From: an uncultured Mediterraneibacter sp.
GTDB lineage: Bacteria > Bacillota > Clostridia > Lachnospirales > Lachnospiraceae
Reading direction: 5' to 3'
DNA length: 64,000 nucleotides
Assembly: GCA_944381495.1 (NCBI GenBank)
Contig: CALWLJ010000005.1
Location: 124,001 to 188,000 of the forward strand
Under the pieces are notes generated by a model that did not search any database, was not told the origin of the DNA, and worked only from the letters and a program-made list of their open reading frames with translations. The position numbers and the translations under genes were made by a program. Shown piece after piece: positions 7,983 to 16,534 of this stretch (within the stretch, counting starts at the first letter, position 1; every line of letters starts with the position of its first letter).

Positions 7983-9449
7983 TCATCCTACATCAGTCAC
8001 CGAAGGCAGAGTAGGCGTGTATTCACGGCCTGAGATCAGACGCTCTCCGTCTGTAAATCCCTCCGCTCTGCCGGTCAGAGACTGGATCAGATATCCTCTC
8101 AGCTTGCCGATCCGGGCTGTGCAGGATGGATCGTTGATGCGGTCCGTGAGCTCATGGGGATCGGATACCAGGTCAAAATACTGCTCCTGTCCGGTCTGCG
8201 GGAGCCAGACATATTTGTCCGTCTCTGTGACGATCCAGTGGTTGGAAAATTCCCCGTATGAATGTTCTCCGTGAAGCCACGGGCGGATCCTTTTCCCGGT
8301 ATCTTCCGCCAGCGGCAGGAGACTTTCGCCGTCCACACTGTCCGGAATCTCCGCACCGGCGATGTCAAGCAGAGTAGGCATGATATCCCTCAGTTCCGCA
8401 ACGCCGTGGCAGACTGTAGAAGGATGGATCTGCGGCAGAACATTCTTTCCGGCTGAGATAAACAGCGGAATGTGACAGCTGCCTTCATATGGCCGGGATT
8501 TCCGGAACATATGATGGTCGCAGAGTTCTTCTCCGTGGTCTGAGGTAAAGAGGATGACTGTATCATCATAAACCTCATGTTCAATCAATGCCATGATGAG
8601 CCTTCCGATCTGGTGATCCAGATGTGTGATGCAGGCGTAATATCCGATCTGTGCCTGACGCTGCAGTTCCGGATCCACAGGTCCGGTCTTGGAGTCAAAG
8701 ATACGTCCGTCCCGTTTCAGATATTCATCTGTCTCCCAGCTGCCGACGAAAGGCGGCCTGAGATCCTTATCCTTATACAGATCGAAGTAATACTGCGGAG
8801 CGTCAAACGGCGGATGGGGCCTCAGATAAGAAGCCATCAGGAAGAACGGTTTCCGGGGATCTCTTCGTCTTAAAAAGTCCAGGCTCCGGTCTGTGACCCA
8901 GTTGGTGGGATGATATTTCTCCTCGTGCATCCATGGCCGCGCCAGATAGCTGTTGCAGTCGATGCCTGTATCAGTTACATCGGCTGTGACGCCCAGCTCC
9001 TGTTTCAGCCAGTAGAAGTAGTCGTCTGCTACGAACTGAGATTCACGATATGGAACGCTGCCGTATCTTGCCGCGTGAAGATATCCGTCATGAAGCTCTA
9101 CATTGTGGAAACCGAGATAGTTCCTCAATGGATGTACATGCATCTTGCCTACACACTGGGTATAGTATCCTGCTTTGGACAGCTCTCCAGCCATGGTGTG
9201 AGCATAATTCCAGGGAATGTTGTCTTCATATCCGACCCGGCCGTGATGGCTCTGTTCCATTCCTGTGTGGAGTGCGGCTCTGGCAGCGATACAGCTTGGG
9301 CATGCGCTGTAGGCACGGTCAAAGACCACGCCCTTTGAAGCCAGCGTATCAAGATAAGGGGTTTTCACATCAGGATGGCCTGCATACCCGAGACAGTCCC
9401 AGCGGAGCTGGTCTGTCATTATGAGAACAATATTCGGCTGCTTGTTCAT
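7983..9449 (-). CDS. Sulfatase (family S1, cysteine type), second gene
   Basis: This sulfatase-fold hydrolase has 488 residues. The N-terminal metal motif is MTDQLRWD (Asp13-Gln14). The formylglycine site is Cys53 in CIAAR (53-57), and the second metal motif SDHGE is at about 303-307. There is no signal peptide, so like the sulfatase at 5281 it should be cytosolic. It has GKMHVHP where many sulfatases have GKWHLG, so its substrate pocket differs from the first. AAGGAGG precedes the ATG. It is read divergently from a TauE/SafE permease gene. Choline-sulfatase-like or arylsulfatase activity cannot be excluded, but the context favours a sulfated glycan fragment. Confidence 0.88.
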   Translation of the reverse strand: MNKQPNIVLIMTDQLRWDCLGYAGHPDVKTPYLDTLASKGVVFDRAYSACPSCIAARAALHTGMEQSHHGRVGYEDNIPWNYAHTMAGELSKAGYYTQCVGKMHVHPLRNYLGFHNVELHDGYLHAARYGSVPYRESQFVADDYFYWLKQELGVTADVTDTGIDCNSYLARPWMHEEKYHPTNWVTDRSLDFLRRRDPRKPFFLMASYLRPHPPFDAPQYYFDLYKDKDLRPPFVGSWETDEYLKRDGRIFDSKTGPVDPELQRQAQIGYYACITHLDHQIGRLIMALIEHEVYDDTVILFTSDHGEELCDHHMFRKSRPYEGSCHIPLFISAGKNVLPQIHPSTVCHGVAELRDIMPTLLDIAGAEIPDSVDGESLLPLAEDTGKRIRPWLHGEHSYGEFSNHWIVTETDKYVWLPQTGQEQYFDLVSDPHELTDRINDPSCTARIGKLRGYLIQSLTGRAEGFTDGERLISGREYTPTLPSVTDVG

Positions 9450-9605
9450 TTCACTTTTCCTCCTTGTAATTCAGGTCCTGTACTCACAATAATACATTCA
9501 CAGGTAAAAAGCAAGAAATGCGTGAAAAAAGACAATGAACATATAGAACAACGGCGGAAAATGAGATATAGTTTACATAAAGGTAAAAGGAAGGGAGAGA
9601 AAGTC

Positions 9606-10400
9606 ATGATTATGACGGTGATTTTTTTTACAGTGAGTATCCTCTCATCGATCATCGGCTCCATCTGCGGAATCGGAGGAGGAGTAATCATCAAGCCTGT
9701 GCTTGACGCTACAGGGCTGATGAGTGTGAGTGCCATTAGTTTTTTGTCGGGATGCACAGTCCTGGCTATGTCTGTTGTATCGGTGTACAAGAACCTTCGC
9801 GCAAAGACGGCAAAACTGAATGTGAAGACATCTACAGGCCTTGCTGTCGGAGCGGCATTTGGAGGTGTTGCGGGGAAGAGCATGTTTCAGATGCTTAAAA
9901 GCGCGGTGGGTGATGAGAACCTGGTTGGAATGACACAGGCGATTGTCCTGATCGTCATCACTTTCGGAACACTGATATATACAATATATAAAAAGAAAAT
10001 TCATACAAAGGAGTACAGCCAGATCTGGCTCTGCGTTGTGATCGGTATTATCCTGGGAGTTATGTCCAGCTTCCTGGGAATCGGAGGCGGCCCTATTAAT
10101 CTGGTCGTGCTGGCATACTTTTTCTCTATGGGTACGAAAGAAGCAGCATTAAGTTCTCTGTACATTATTATGTTTTCACAGATTACCAGTCTGGTGCAGA
10201 CTATCGCCACAGGAACCATACCGGATGTGGAGATCACCTATTTCCTTGGCATGGTCATCGGCGGGATCCTGGGCGGCACACTGGGCAGCAAGGTGAACAA
10301 AAAGATTGATGAAGAAGGTGTAAATAAGCTGTTTATCATGCTGATGATCGTGATCATCGGGATTAATATTTACAATGCCTTTAAATTCGGCCTTGCCTGA
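9606..10400 (+). CDS. TauE/SafE family sulfite/sulfate-type permease
   Basis: This membrane protein of 264 residues belongs to the TauE/SafE (DUF81) family, whose members move sulfite, sulfoacetate and other small organosulfur or inorganic anions. It contains two copies of the family's glycine-rich signature, CGIGGGVIIKP near residue 20 and LGIGGGPINL near residue 160, each at the start of a hydrophobic half, with about eight membrane segments. The ATG at 9606 follows AAGGGAGAG. Lying divergent from a sulfatase, it may export sulfate released in the cytosol; this is inference from context. Its stop lies only three bases from the stop of the convergent araC gene. Confidence 0.85.
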   Translation: MIMTVIFFTVSILSSIIGSICGIGGGVIIKPVLDATGLMSVSAISFLSGCTVLAMSVVSVYKNLRAKTAKLNVKTSTGLAVGAAFGGVAGKSMFQMLKSAVGDENLVGMTQAIVLIVITFGTLIYTIYKKKIHTKEYSQIWLCVVIGIILGVMSSFLGIGGGPINLVVLAYFFSMGTKEAALSSLYIIMFSQITSLVQTIATGTIPDVEITYFLGMVIGGILGGTLGSKVNKKIDEEGVNKLFIMLMIVIIGINIYNAFKFGLA

Positions 10401-10403
10401 AGG

Positions 10404-11321
10404 TCAGTCATCCCTGTGAGTGCGGTCGGCCATAGCTTTTATGGACGAGGCGTACTCAGAGGGAGTCATCCCGGTGATCTTTTTGAACTGACGGGAAAAA
10501 TAATGGATGGAGGAGTAACCAAGCTTTTCTGAAATCTGTGTGAAGTTCATTTCTTCGTTTCGAATCATTTGTTTTGCGGTATCGATCTTCATGCCGGAGT
10601 AATATTCAATGATCCCCTGTCCGCATTTTTCCTGAAAGAGTTTCTGGAGACGGGAGCGTCCGATCAGATTGTCTCTGCATATGTCTTCTATGGTCACATG
10701 GGCAGCCAGGTTGACTGCCAGATAGTCCATGATTTTTGTAAACAGTTCCTCATCCGCATTTTCCTTTGTAGTCTTATCCGGTGCAGTCCGGGAAAGCTGT
10801 GTGTTCAATGGACTGCTGAAACGGCGGTACAGGCCGATGAGCAGCTGCTCCAGGCAAGTCCTGATAATCTGCGATGAACCCGGAAGAGCGTCTTCACGTA
10901 CAGAAAGTACCGTCTGGTACGGATCGTCCAGTCTTCCTGACAGAAATGACCGGGCTTCATTTACAATCCGGGCCAGGAGTTTGCGGTCCTCTTCGTTGAT
11001 GGAAAGAATCCTGCCCCGGAAGAAGTCCATCAGAGGTCCTGTGCAGGAGAAGGAGATCACGATCAGATTGGGAGCGATGCCGCCTCCTGCACGGACCCAG
11101 TGGAATTCGTCAGGTTCATGGAAAGCAATCTGTCCTCGTTTCAGCACAAAGGAATGCTCCCCTGCTCCTATAGTGACATCTCCTTTGTCCACACATACAA
11201 ATTCCCAGAAGGGATGGGATTCTCCCGGGAAGTAAAAGCTGTTCATATATTCAAAATAGTGGAGAGAATAAAGCTCTCCGATCCGTATAGAGTCTGTCAT
11301 TCTGATTCCCTGATATTCCAT
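10404..11321 (-). CDS. AraC family transcriptional regulator
   Basis: This regulator has 305 residues, with an N-terminal cupin domain (GEHSFVLKRGQIAFHEPDEFHWV) and a C-terminal double helix-turn-helix ending in ISEKLGYSSIHYFSRQFKKITG. GGGAGGAC lies ahead of the ATG. It is read divergently from the nucleotidyltransferase-kinase operon at 11591, which is its most likely target, and convergently with the TauE/SafE gene with no terminator between them. Confidence 0.88.
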   Translation of the reverse strand: MEYQGIRMTDSIRIGELYSLHYFEYMNSFYFPGESHPFWEFVCVDKGDVTIGAGEHSFVLKRGQIAFHEPDEFHWVRAGGGIAPNLIVISFSCTGPLMDFFRGRILSINEEDRKLLARIVNEARSFLSGRLDDPYQTVLSVREDALPGSSQIIRTCLEQLLIGLYRRFSSPLNTQLSRTAPDKTTKENADEELFTKIMDYLAVNLAAHVTIEDICRDNLIGRSRLQKLFQEKCGQGIIEYYSGMKIDTAKQMIRNEEMNFTQISEKLGYSSIHYFSRQFKKITGMTPSEYASSIKAMADRTHRDD

Positions 11322-11363
11322 AGTCTGTCCTCCCTGGTCTGCCGTAAATCAATATAAGAGAAT

Positions 11364-11396
11364 AGACATCAACATAAAATGGTGATGTCTTTTTTA
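11364..11396 (+). terminator. Plus-strand intrinsic terminator upstream of the nucleotidyltransferase gene
   Basis: AGACATCA (11364-11371) pairs with TGATGTCT (11383-11390), followed directly by TTTTTA. In this direction the only upstream gene is the TauE/SafE permease, so this may end a transcript that runs antisense through the whole araC gene. It may instead be an attenuator for a promoter not recognised here. Confidence 0.55.
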
Positions 11397-11590
11397 TCTG
11401 CTTTATATCTATCATAGCCTATCTATGACAAAAATGCAAAATGAAAAATGCAGATTGTGCAAATCAAATAGAATATAGGATAAAGATTTTTTATATGGTT
11501 TGTCATACAATAAGGACAGAAACGAAAAAGGCCTGTAAAACAGAAGCGGGCAGTCCGGAAACGGACGGATCAATCAAGGAGGTAAAAGTG

Positions 11591-12514
11591 ATGAAAAAAC
11601 CGGTATTAGTGATTATGGCAGCAGGAATGGGGAGCAGATACGGCGGATTAAAACAGATCGACCCGGTAGATAAAGAAGGACATATTATCATGGATTTCTC
11701 CATTTTTGATGCAAAACGTGCAGGATTTGAAAAAGTAATATTCATTATCAAAAAGGAAAATGAAGCGGACTTTAAAGAAGCGGTAGGAAACAGAATGGAG
11801 CAGTACATGGAGGTTGCCTATGCGTTCCAGGATCTGCACAATATTCCAGAAGGGTTCGAGGTTCCGGAGGGCCGTGTGAAACCCTGGGGAACTGCACATG
11901 CAGTTTTAAGTGCCATCGATGAGATTGACGGACCGTTCGCCGTGATCAATGCAGACGACTATTATGGAAAGCATGCGTTCTCCGTGATCTACGATTATCT
12001 GACAACTCATGAGGATGATGACAAATTCCGTTACACTATGGTTGGTTACAGACTGAAGAATACTGTTACAGATAACGGACATGTGGCAAGAGGAATCTGT
12101 GAGCTTAATGATCAGAAGCAGCTGGTGAAGGTGACTGAGAGGACAAGGATCGAGAAGAGAGACGGCGGGATCGCTTACTCTGAGGATGATGGAAAAACAT
12201 GGATTCCGGTGGATGGTGATACCCTTGTTTCTATGAATATGTGGGGATTTACAAGAAGTATTCTGGATGAGATACGTGACGGTTTCCCGGCATTCCTTGA
12301 AAAGGGACTGAAAGAGAATCCGATGAAATGCGAGTATTTCCTTCCGTCTGTAGTGAGTACTCTGCTGGAGGAGGACAGAGCCACGGTGAAGGTTCTGGAA
12401 TCTGAGGATAAATGGTATGGAGTTACATATAAAGAGGATAAGCCGGTAGTGGTTGCGGCGATCCAGTCACTGAAAGATCAAGGCGTATATCCGGAAAAAC
12501 TGTGGGAGGAGTAA
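11591..12514 (+). CDS. Sugar-1-phosphate nucleotidyltransferase family protein
   Basis: This is a nucleotidyltransferase-fold protein of 307 residues. The N-terminal nucleotide-binding signature is complete (AAGMGSRYGGLKQ, residues 10-22), and the acidic motif NADDYYG fits the metal-binding region. AAGGAGG precedes the ATG. The stop codon is followed two bases later by the N-acetylhexosamine kinase start, so the two are translationally coupled. The likely role is transfer of a nucleotide (probably uridylyl) to the HexNAc 1-phosphate made by that kinase, replacing the GalT-like LnpC of bifidobacteria. The exact nucleotide and sugar are inference; the upstream in-frame extension to 11441 lacks a ribosome binding site. 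Confidence 0.82.
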   Translation: MKKPVLVIMAAGMGSRYGGLKQIDPVDKEGHIIMDFSIFDAKRAGFEKVIFIIKKENEADFKEAVGNRMEQYMEVAYAFQDLHNIPEGFEVPEGRVKPWGTAHAVLSAIDEIDGPFAVINADDYYGKHAFSVIYDYLTTHEDDDKFRYTMVGYRLKNTVTDNGHVARGICELNDQKQLVKVTERTRIEKRDGGIAYSEDDGKTWIPVDGDTLVSMNMWGFTRSILDEIRDGFPAFLEKGLKENPMKCEYFLPSVVSTLLEEDRATVKVLESEDKWYGVTYKEDKPVVVAAIQSLKDQGVYPEKLWEE

Positions 12515-12516
12515 AA

Positions 12517-13629
12517 ATGAGAAGAGTATCGGAGCTTCAGATCAGAGAGGCAATCGCAAATTTTAATTATATCGGGAGACTGAAAGACCGCAGACCTTAC
12601 GGGAGCGGCCACATCAATGATACATTTCTTCTTACATTTGAGATTGGCGATATGGGTGTCATTAAAGTAATCCTTCAGAGGATGAACGGTGAAATCTTTA
12701 ATAATCCGATTGATCTGATGGAAAATGTAGTGGGAGTTACTGCTTATCTGAGAGAGAAGATTATTGAGAATGGCGGAGATCCGGACCGGGAGACATTGAA
12801 TACGATTCCCAATAAGGATGGAAGATCCTATTATGTTGATTCAAAGGGGGATTACTGGAGGTCCTACAAGTTTATTACAGATGCCACCAGCTATGACCAG
12901 GTGGAGAAGCCGGAAGACTTTTATGAAAGCGCTGTTGCCTTTGGCAATTTTCAGAGACTGCTGGCAGACTATCCTGCAGAGACACTCCATGAGACGATCA
13001 AGGGATTCCATGACACAAGGGCGAGATTTCAGGTGTTTAAGGAAGCGGTTGCCAAAGATGTATGCGGCCGTGCTGCTTCTGTTCAGAAAGAGATTGATTT
13101 CGTACTGGCAAGAGAGGACGTTGCAAATGTATTTGGGGAACTTCTTGACCGGGGAGAGATTCCGCTTCGAGTCACCCATAATGATACCAAGCTGAATAAT
13201 ATTATGATTGATAATTTTACGGGAAAAGGAATCTGCGTGATTGATCTGGATACAGTCATGCCAGGTCTTGCCATGCATGACTTCGGGGATTCCATCCGGT
13301 TTGGCGCCAGCACGGCTGCGGAGGATGAGAAGGATCTGAGCAAGGTTTCCTGCAGTATGGAGCTTTTCGAACTGTATGTGAAAGGCTTCCTTGAGGGATG
13401 CGGCGGCAAGCTGACGAAGAAAGAGGTGGAGCTGCTTCCCATGGGAGCAAAGGTCATGACCTACGAGTGCGGAATGCGTTTCCTCACAGATTATCTGGAG
13501 GGCGACCACTATTTTAAGGTACACCGGGAAGGACATAATCTTGACAGATGCCGGACACAGTTTAAACTGGTGGAAGACATGGAGTCCAAATGGGATACCA
13601 TGCAGGCTATAGTACGGAAATATGAGTGA
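12517..13629 (+). CDS. nahK: N-acetylhexosamine 1-kinase
   Basis: This kinase of the aminoglycoside-phosphotransferase fold has 370 residues (bifidobacterial NahK/LnpB is about 360). It phosphorylates GlcNAc or GalNAc at C1 using ATP. The catalytic loop is THNDTKLNNIM, with Asp223 as the probable base, and the metal-binding motif is IDLDT (Asp243/Asp245). The N-terminal half has YGSGHINDTFLL, the nucleotide-binding turn of the family. The ATG at 12517 has GGGAGGAG immediately upstream, overlapping the end of the nucleotidyltransferase. It supplies the HexNAc branch of the pathway that starts with the GH112 phosphorylase at 3036. Confidence 0.88.
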   Translation: MRRVSELQIREAIANFNYIGRLKDRRPYGSGHINDTFLLTFEIGDMGVIKVILQRMNGEIFNNPIDLMENVVGVTAYLREKIIENGGDPDRETLNTIPNKDGRSYYVDSKGDYWRSYKFITDATSYDQVEKPEDFYESAVAFGNFQRLLADYPAETLHETIKGFHDTRARFQVFKEAVAKDVCGRAASVQKEIDFVLAREDVANVFGELLDRGEIPLRVTHNDTKLNNIMIDNFTGKGICVIDLDTVMPGLAMHDFGDSIRFGASTAAEDEKDLSKVSCSMELFELYVKGFLEGCGGKLTKKEVELLPMGAKVMTYECGMRFLTDYLEGDHYFKVHREGHNLDRCRTQFKLVEDMESKWDTMQAIVRKYE

Positions 13630-13656
13630 GACAGGGAAGATAGGCAAGCAAAATAA

Positions 13657-13685
13657 GCTGCCGGCTATGGGGCCGGCAGCAGTTT
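13657..13685 (+). terminator. Terminator-like hairpin after nahK
   Basis: GCTGCCGGC (13657-13665) pairs with GCCGGCAGC (13672-13680) over a six-base loop, followed by AGTTTCAT. The T run is short, so termination may be partial. Confidence 0.6.
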
Positions 13686-13764
13686 CATGTCAGACAAAAG
13701 AGACATGCAACATTTTTACCATAAGATGATAGAAAAGTATAAAGATTTTTCCGATATGCTGTGC

Positions 13765-13770
13765 TATACT
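13765..13770 (+). promoter_or_regulatory. Extended -10 element upstream of galE
   Basis: TGCTATACT contains a TATACT -10 box preceded by TG at the extended -10 position; no good -35 is seen at 17 bases. It lies about 85 bases upstream of galE. Confidence 0.35.
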
Positions 13771-13854
13771 GTGCATGTGGATAAGGAAAGAAGATCCTGA
13801 TCCCTGTATGAAACTGGAAAAACGGAATACGCATTAGTTGAAGGAGGAAATGAT

Positions 13855-14871
13855 ATGTCAATTTTAGTAACCGGAGGAGCCGGATTTATCGGAAGCCACA
13901 CCTGTGTGGAACTGCTTAATGCGGGCTATGACGTTGTTGTTGTGGATAATCTGTACAATGCCTCTGAGATTGCTCTTGAGAGAGTAAAACAGATTACAGG
14001 CAAAGATCTGACATTCTATAAGGCTGATATCCGCGATAAAAAAGCGATGAATGATATTTTTGATAAAGAGGATATTGAGTCTGTGATCCATTTCGCAGGA
14101 TTGAAAGCAGTAGGAGAGTCGGTTGTAAAGCCTCTGGAGTATTATGAGAATAACATTGGCGGAACTATCGTTCTCTGTGATGTTATGAGAAACCACGGAG
14201 TGAAGGACATCATCTTCAGTTCCTCCGCAACAGTATACGGTGATCCGGCTTTTATCCCGATCACAGAAGAGTGCCCAAAGGGAACATGTACCAATCCATA
14301 TGGATGGACAAAGTGGATGCTGGAGCAGATCCTGACAGACCTTCACACAGCAGATCCGGAGTGGAATGTTGTGCTGCTTCGTTACTTCAATCCTATCGGG
14401 GCTCATAAGAGCGGTCTCATTGGAGAGGATCCAAAGGGCATTCCGAATAACCTGATCCCGTATATTACTCAGGTTGCCATTGGAAAACTGAAATGTCTTG
14501 GCGTCTTCGGAAACGATTATGATACACCAGACGGAACCGGAGTACGTGACTACATCCATGTGGTAGATCTTGCTATCGGTCATGTGCGTGCGGTTGAGAA
14601 GCTGAAAGAAAAAGCCGGTGTTTCTGTATATAATCTGGGAACTGGAAACGGGTATTCTGTACTTGATATGGTAAAAGCATTCAGCAAAGCATGTGGAAAA
14701 GAGATCCCCTATGAGATCAAGCCCCGCCGTGCAGGCGATATCGCTACATGCTACTGTGACGCTACAAAGGCGAAAAATGAGCTTCACTGGGTAGCCGAGA
14801 GAGGCCTTGAAGAGATGTGTGAGGACTCCTGGAGATGGCAGAGCCAGAATCCGGACGGATATGAGGGATAA
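13855..14871 (+). CDS. galE: UDP-glucose 4-epimerase
   Basis: This is an NAD-dependent short-chain epimerase of 338 residues, the usual GalE length. It interconverts UDP-glucose and UDP-galactose, and some members also interconvert UDP-GlcNAc and UDP-GalNAc. The Rossmann motif GGAGFIG is at residues 7-13, the active-site triad includes the SSSATVYG stretch and YxxxK at 149-153 (YGWTK). AAGGAGG precedes the ATG. It lies after the HexNAc kinase genes and works with galT and galK at 20827-23565 to feed galactose 1-phosphate from the phosphorylase into glycolysis. Its stop codon overlaps the next start by one base. Confidence 0.95.
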   Translation: MSILVTGGAGFIGSHTCVELLNAGYDVVVVDNLYNASEIALERVKQITGKDLTFYKADIRDKKAMNDIFDKEDIESVIHFAGLKAVGESVVKPLEYYENNIGGTIVLCDVMRNHGVKDIIFSSSATVYGDPAFIPITEECPKGTCTNPYGWTKWMLEQILTDLHTADPEWNVVLLRYFNPIGAHKSGLIGEDPKGIPNNLIPYITQVAIGKLKCLGVFGNDYDTPDGTGVRDYIHVVDLAIGHVRAVEKLKEKAGVSVYNLGTGNGYSVLDMVKAFSKACGKEIPYEIKPRRAGDIATCYCDATKAKNELHWVAERGLEEMCEDSWRWQSQNPDGYEG

Positions 14872-15542
14872 TGAAAAGGGACATAGATCTGAAAGATATT
14901 TCTGACGGCAGACTGTATTCGGCAGGGGATATGGCACGTACGGACTGCCGGGGATGTCAGGGATGTTCTGCATGCTGCCGGGGAATGGGAGATACAGTAA
15001 TTCTTGATCCTATGGATGTGTGGAGACTGAGTACAGGAACCGGGATGGACTTCACTGCATTGATAAATGAGGGCTATATTGAGCTTGGAATAGCGGATGG
15101 AATGATCCTGCCGCATCTGAAAATGAACGGACAGGACGAAGCCTGTCCCTTCCTGGATGAAAGCGGCCGATGTAGGGTTCATATATATCGGCCGGGCATC
15201 TGCAGGATGTTTCCAATGGGAAGATACTACAGTGAGAATGGAATCCGTTATTTCCTGCAGATATATGAGTGCAGGATGAACGACAGAAGCAAGATCAAGG
15301 TTAAGAAATGGATCGGTATCCCGAATCTGAAGGCTTATGAAACATATATATGGGACTGGCATCAGTTTCTGCTGAAATGCGAAGAAGGACTTGGGGAGCT
15401 GGATGAGAAGAATACAGCCACACTGACCCTGTATGTGCTGCGTACATTTTATGAATCTTTCTGGAGAGAGAAGGAAGAAACGGGATTCTACAGCGAATTT
15501 TATCAACGCCTGGAAAGTGTGAAGGAAAAGCTTGGTTTTTAG
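14871..15542 (+). CDS. YkgJ family cysteine cluster protein
   Basis: This 223-residue protein has the YkgJ/UPF0153 cysteine cluster, with Cys26, Cys29, Cys32, Cys35 and Cys36 in a dense CxxCxxCxxCC run, then CPF and GICRMFPMG motifs typical of the family. These proteins probably bind zinc or an iron-sulfur cluster; their function is not established. Its ATG shares one base with the galE stop, so it is translated with galE. No link to sugar metabolism is known, and co-transcription may simply be chromosomal convenience. Confidence 0.8.
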   Translation: MKRDIDLKDISDGRLYSAGDMARTDCRGCQGCSACCRGMGDTVILDPMDVWRLSTGTGMDFTALINEGYIELGIADGMILPHLKMNGQDEACPFLDESGRCRVHIYRPGICRMFPMGRYYSENGIRYFLQIYECRMNDRSKIKVKKWIGIPNLKAYETYIWDWHQFLLKCEEGLGELDEKNTATLTLYVLRTFYESFWREKEETGFYSEFYQRLESVKEKLGF

Positions 15543-15612
15543 AAAACAGAACAGGATAGATCATCAGTCAGGATATCATCAGAAAAAGGGCAGGATATAT
15601 CAGATATAAGAA

Positions 15613-15644
15613 GATGCCGGAGGATTACTCCGGCATCGTTTCTT
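15613..15644 (+). terminator. Terminator after the YkgJ gene
   Basis: GATGCCGGA (15613-15621) pairs with TCCGGCATC (15629-15637), followed by GTTTCTTCT. The stop codon of the minus-strand PAS gene falls inside the loop and stem, so the two transcripts share this site. Confidence 0.7.
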
Positions 15645-16290
15645 CTGGAGGCGCTTCTACCAGGGTGCATGCACAGAAGCCTGGGATTGGCTGAAAGCAG
15701 TATACAGTAAGATGTTTATCAATCTCGGGAGAATATTTATGGACGATACGCTGTACCCCATTCAGTGCTACATCGGCATAATAGATCAGCCATTTCCGGT
15801 CTGCATTTTTGAAAATATCATAGAAAGACCGGTTCATAAGTTCCAGCAGCGGTTTCCCCTCCAGTTTTTCCATCTCTTTATTGCAATAGCGGAAAATGAA
15901 ATCTGCCCCTTTTCCATCTTTGTCAAAAACCAGTTCAATGACACAGAAGGCCAGGGGCATATTGTCAAGGACGTGAAACTGTTCTCTGAGCTGCAGACGA
16001 TTGATCTCCTGAATGGCGGCGGCAGCAGATTTGTGAAAACTATCTCTCTGCGCGGCACTGCTGTGTCTGCGGACAGTAAAAGTACGCCCATCAGTCATTG
16101 TAAAAATATTGTGGTTAACAGAAGATATATTTGATCTGATCCGGTGACAGATGATGTCTGGAAAGAAAACGGGAAATCTTGTCAGAACGGATATCCCTGC
16201 AGGGCGTTCTGTCTTCTCCGCTGCCATAATTGTTATCGGACATGTGAAAATCCTTTCTGTTAAATCTCTGCTGGTTCTGAATTCCCTCAT
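15625..16290 (-). pseudogene. PAS-domain protein, probably a truncated remnant
   Basis: The open frame codes for up to 221 residues. The clear part is the C-terminal 120 residues, a PAS-like sensor domain (NMPLAFCVIEL, then FIFRYCNKEMEKLEGKP and LMNRSFYDIFKN). In related proteins such a PAS domain is usually followed by a signalling output domain such as GGDEF or histidine kinase; here the frame ends right after it, inside a terminator hairpin. None of the possible ATG starts has a convincing ribosome binding site, and the first 60 residues look unlike a protein domain. The most likely reading is a decayed fragment, but a small PAS-only protein starting at an internal ATG is possible. Confidence 0.5.
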
Positions 16291-16457
16291 AAATCTGGAT
16301 TAATAATAGCAGAATACAGCAAAGAATTCAAATAAAAAATCAGATAACATCATAGATGTCAGATATAGTAATTTTGAGGTAAAACGAAAGGTTCTTAAGA
16401 AAAATTTAAGACGAGATTAATTTTGTTCAAATAAAAGTGATATTGGTTTCGGTTTAC

Positions 16458-16486
16458 TTGACTCTTTTATTTAGTAATGCTATCTT
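16458..16486 (+). promoter_or_regulatory. Promoter of the deacetylase gene
   Basis: TTGACT (16458-16463) and TATCTT (16481-16486) are separated by 17 bases, about 50 bases upstream of the start codon. Confidence 0.6.
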
Positions 16487-16534
16487 AGAGGGGAAAAGAA
16501 AAGGACATACTTTTTAAGAAAGATTTGGGGAACT

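Noticed and set aside
11441..11590. N-terminal extension of the nucleotidyltransferase
   Set aside because: No ribosome binding site and no family similarity; the strong AAGGAGG lies before 11591.
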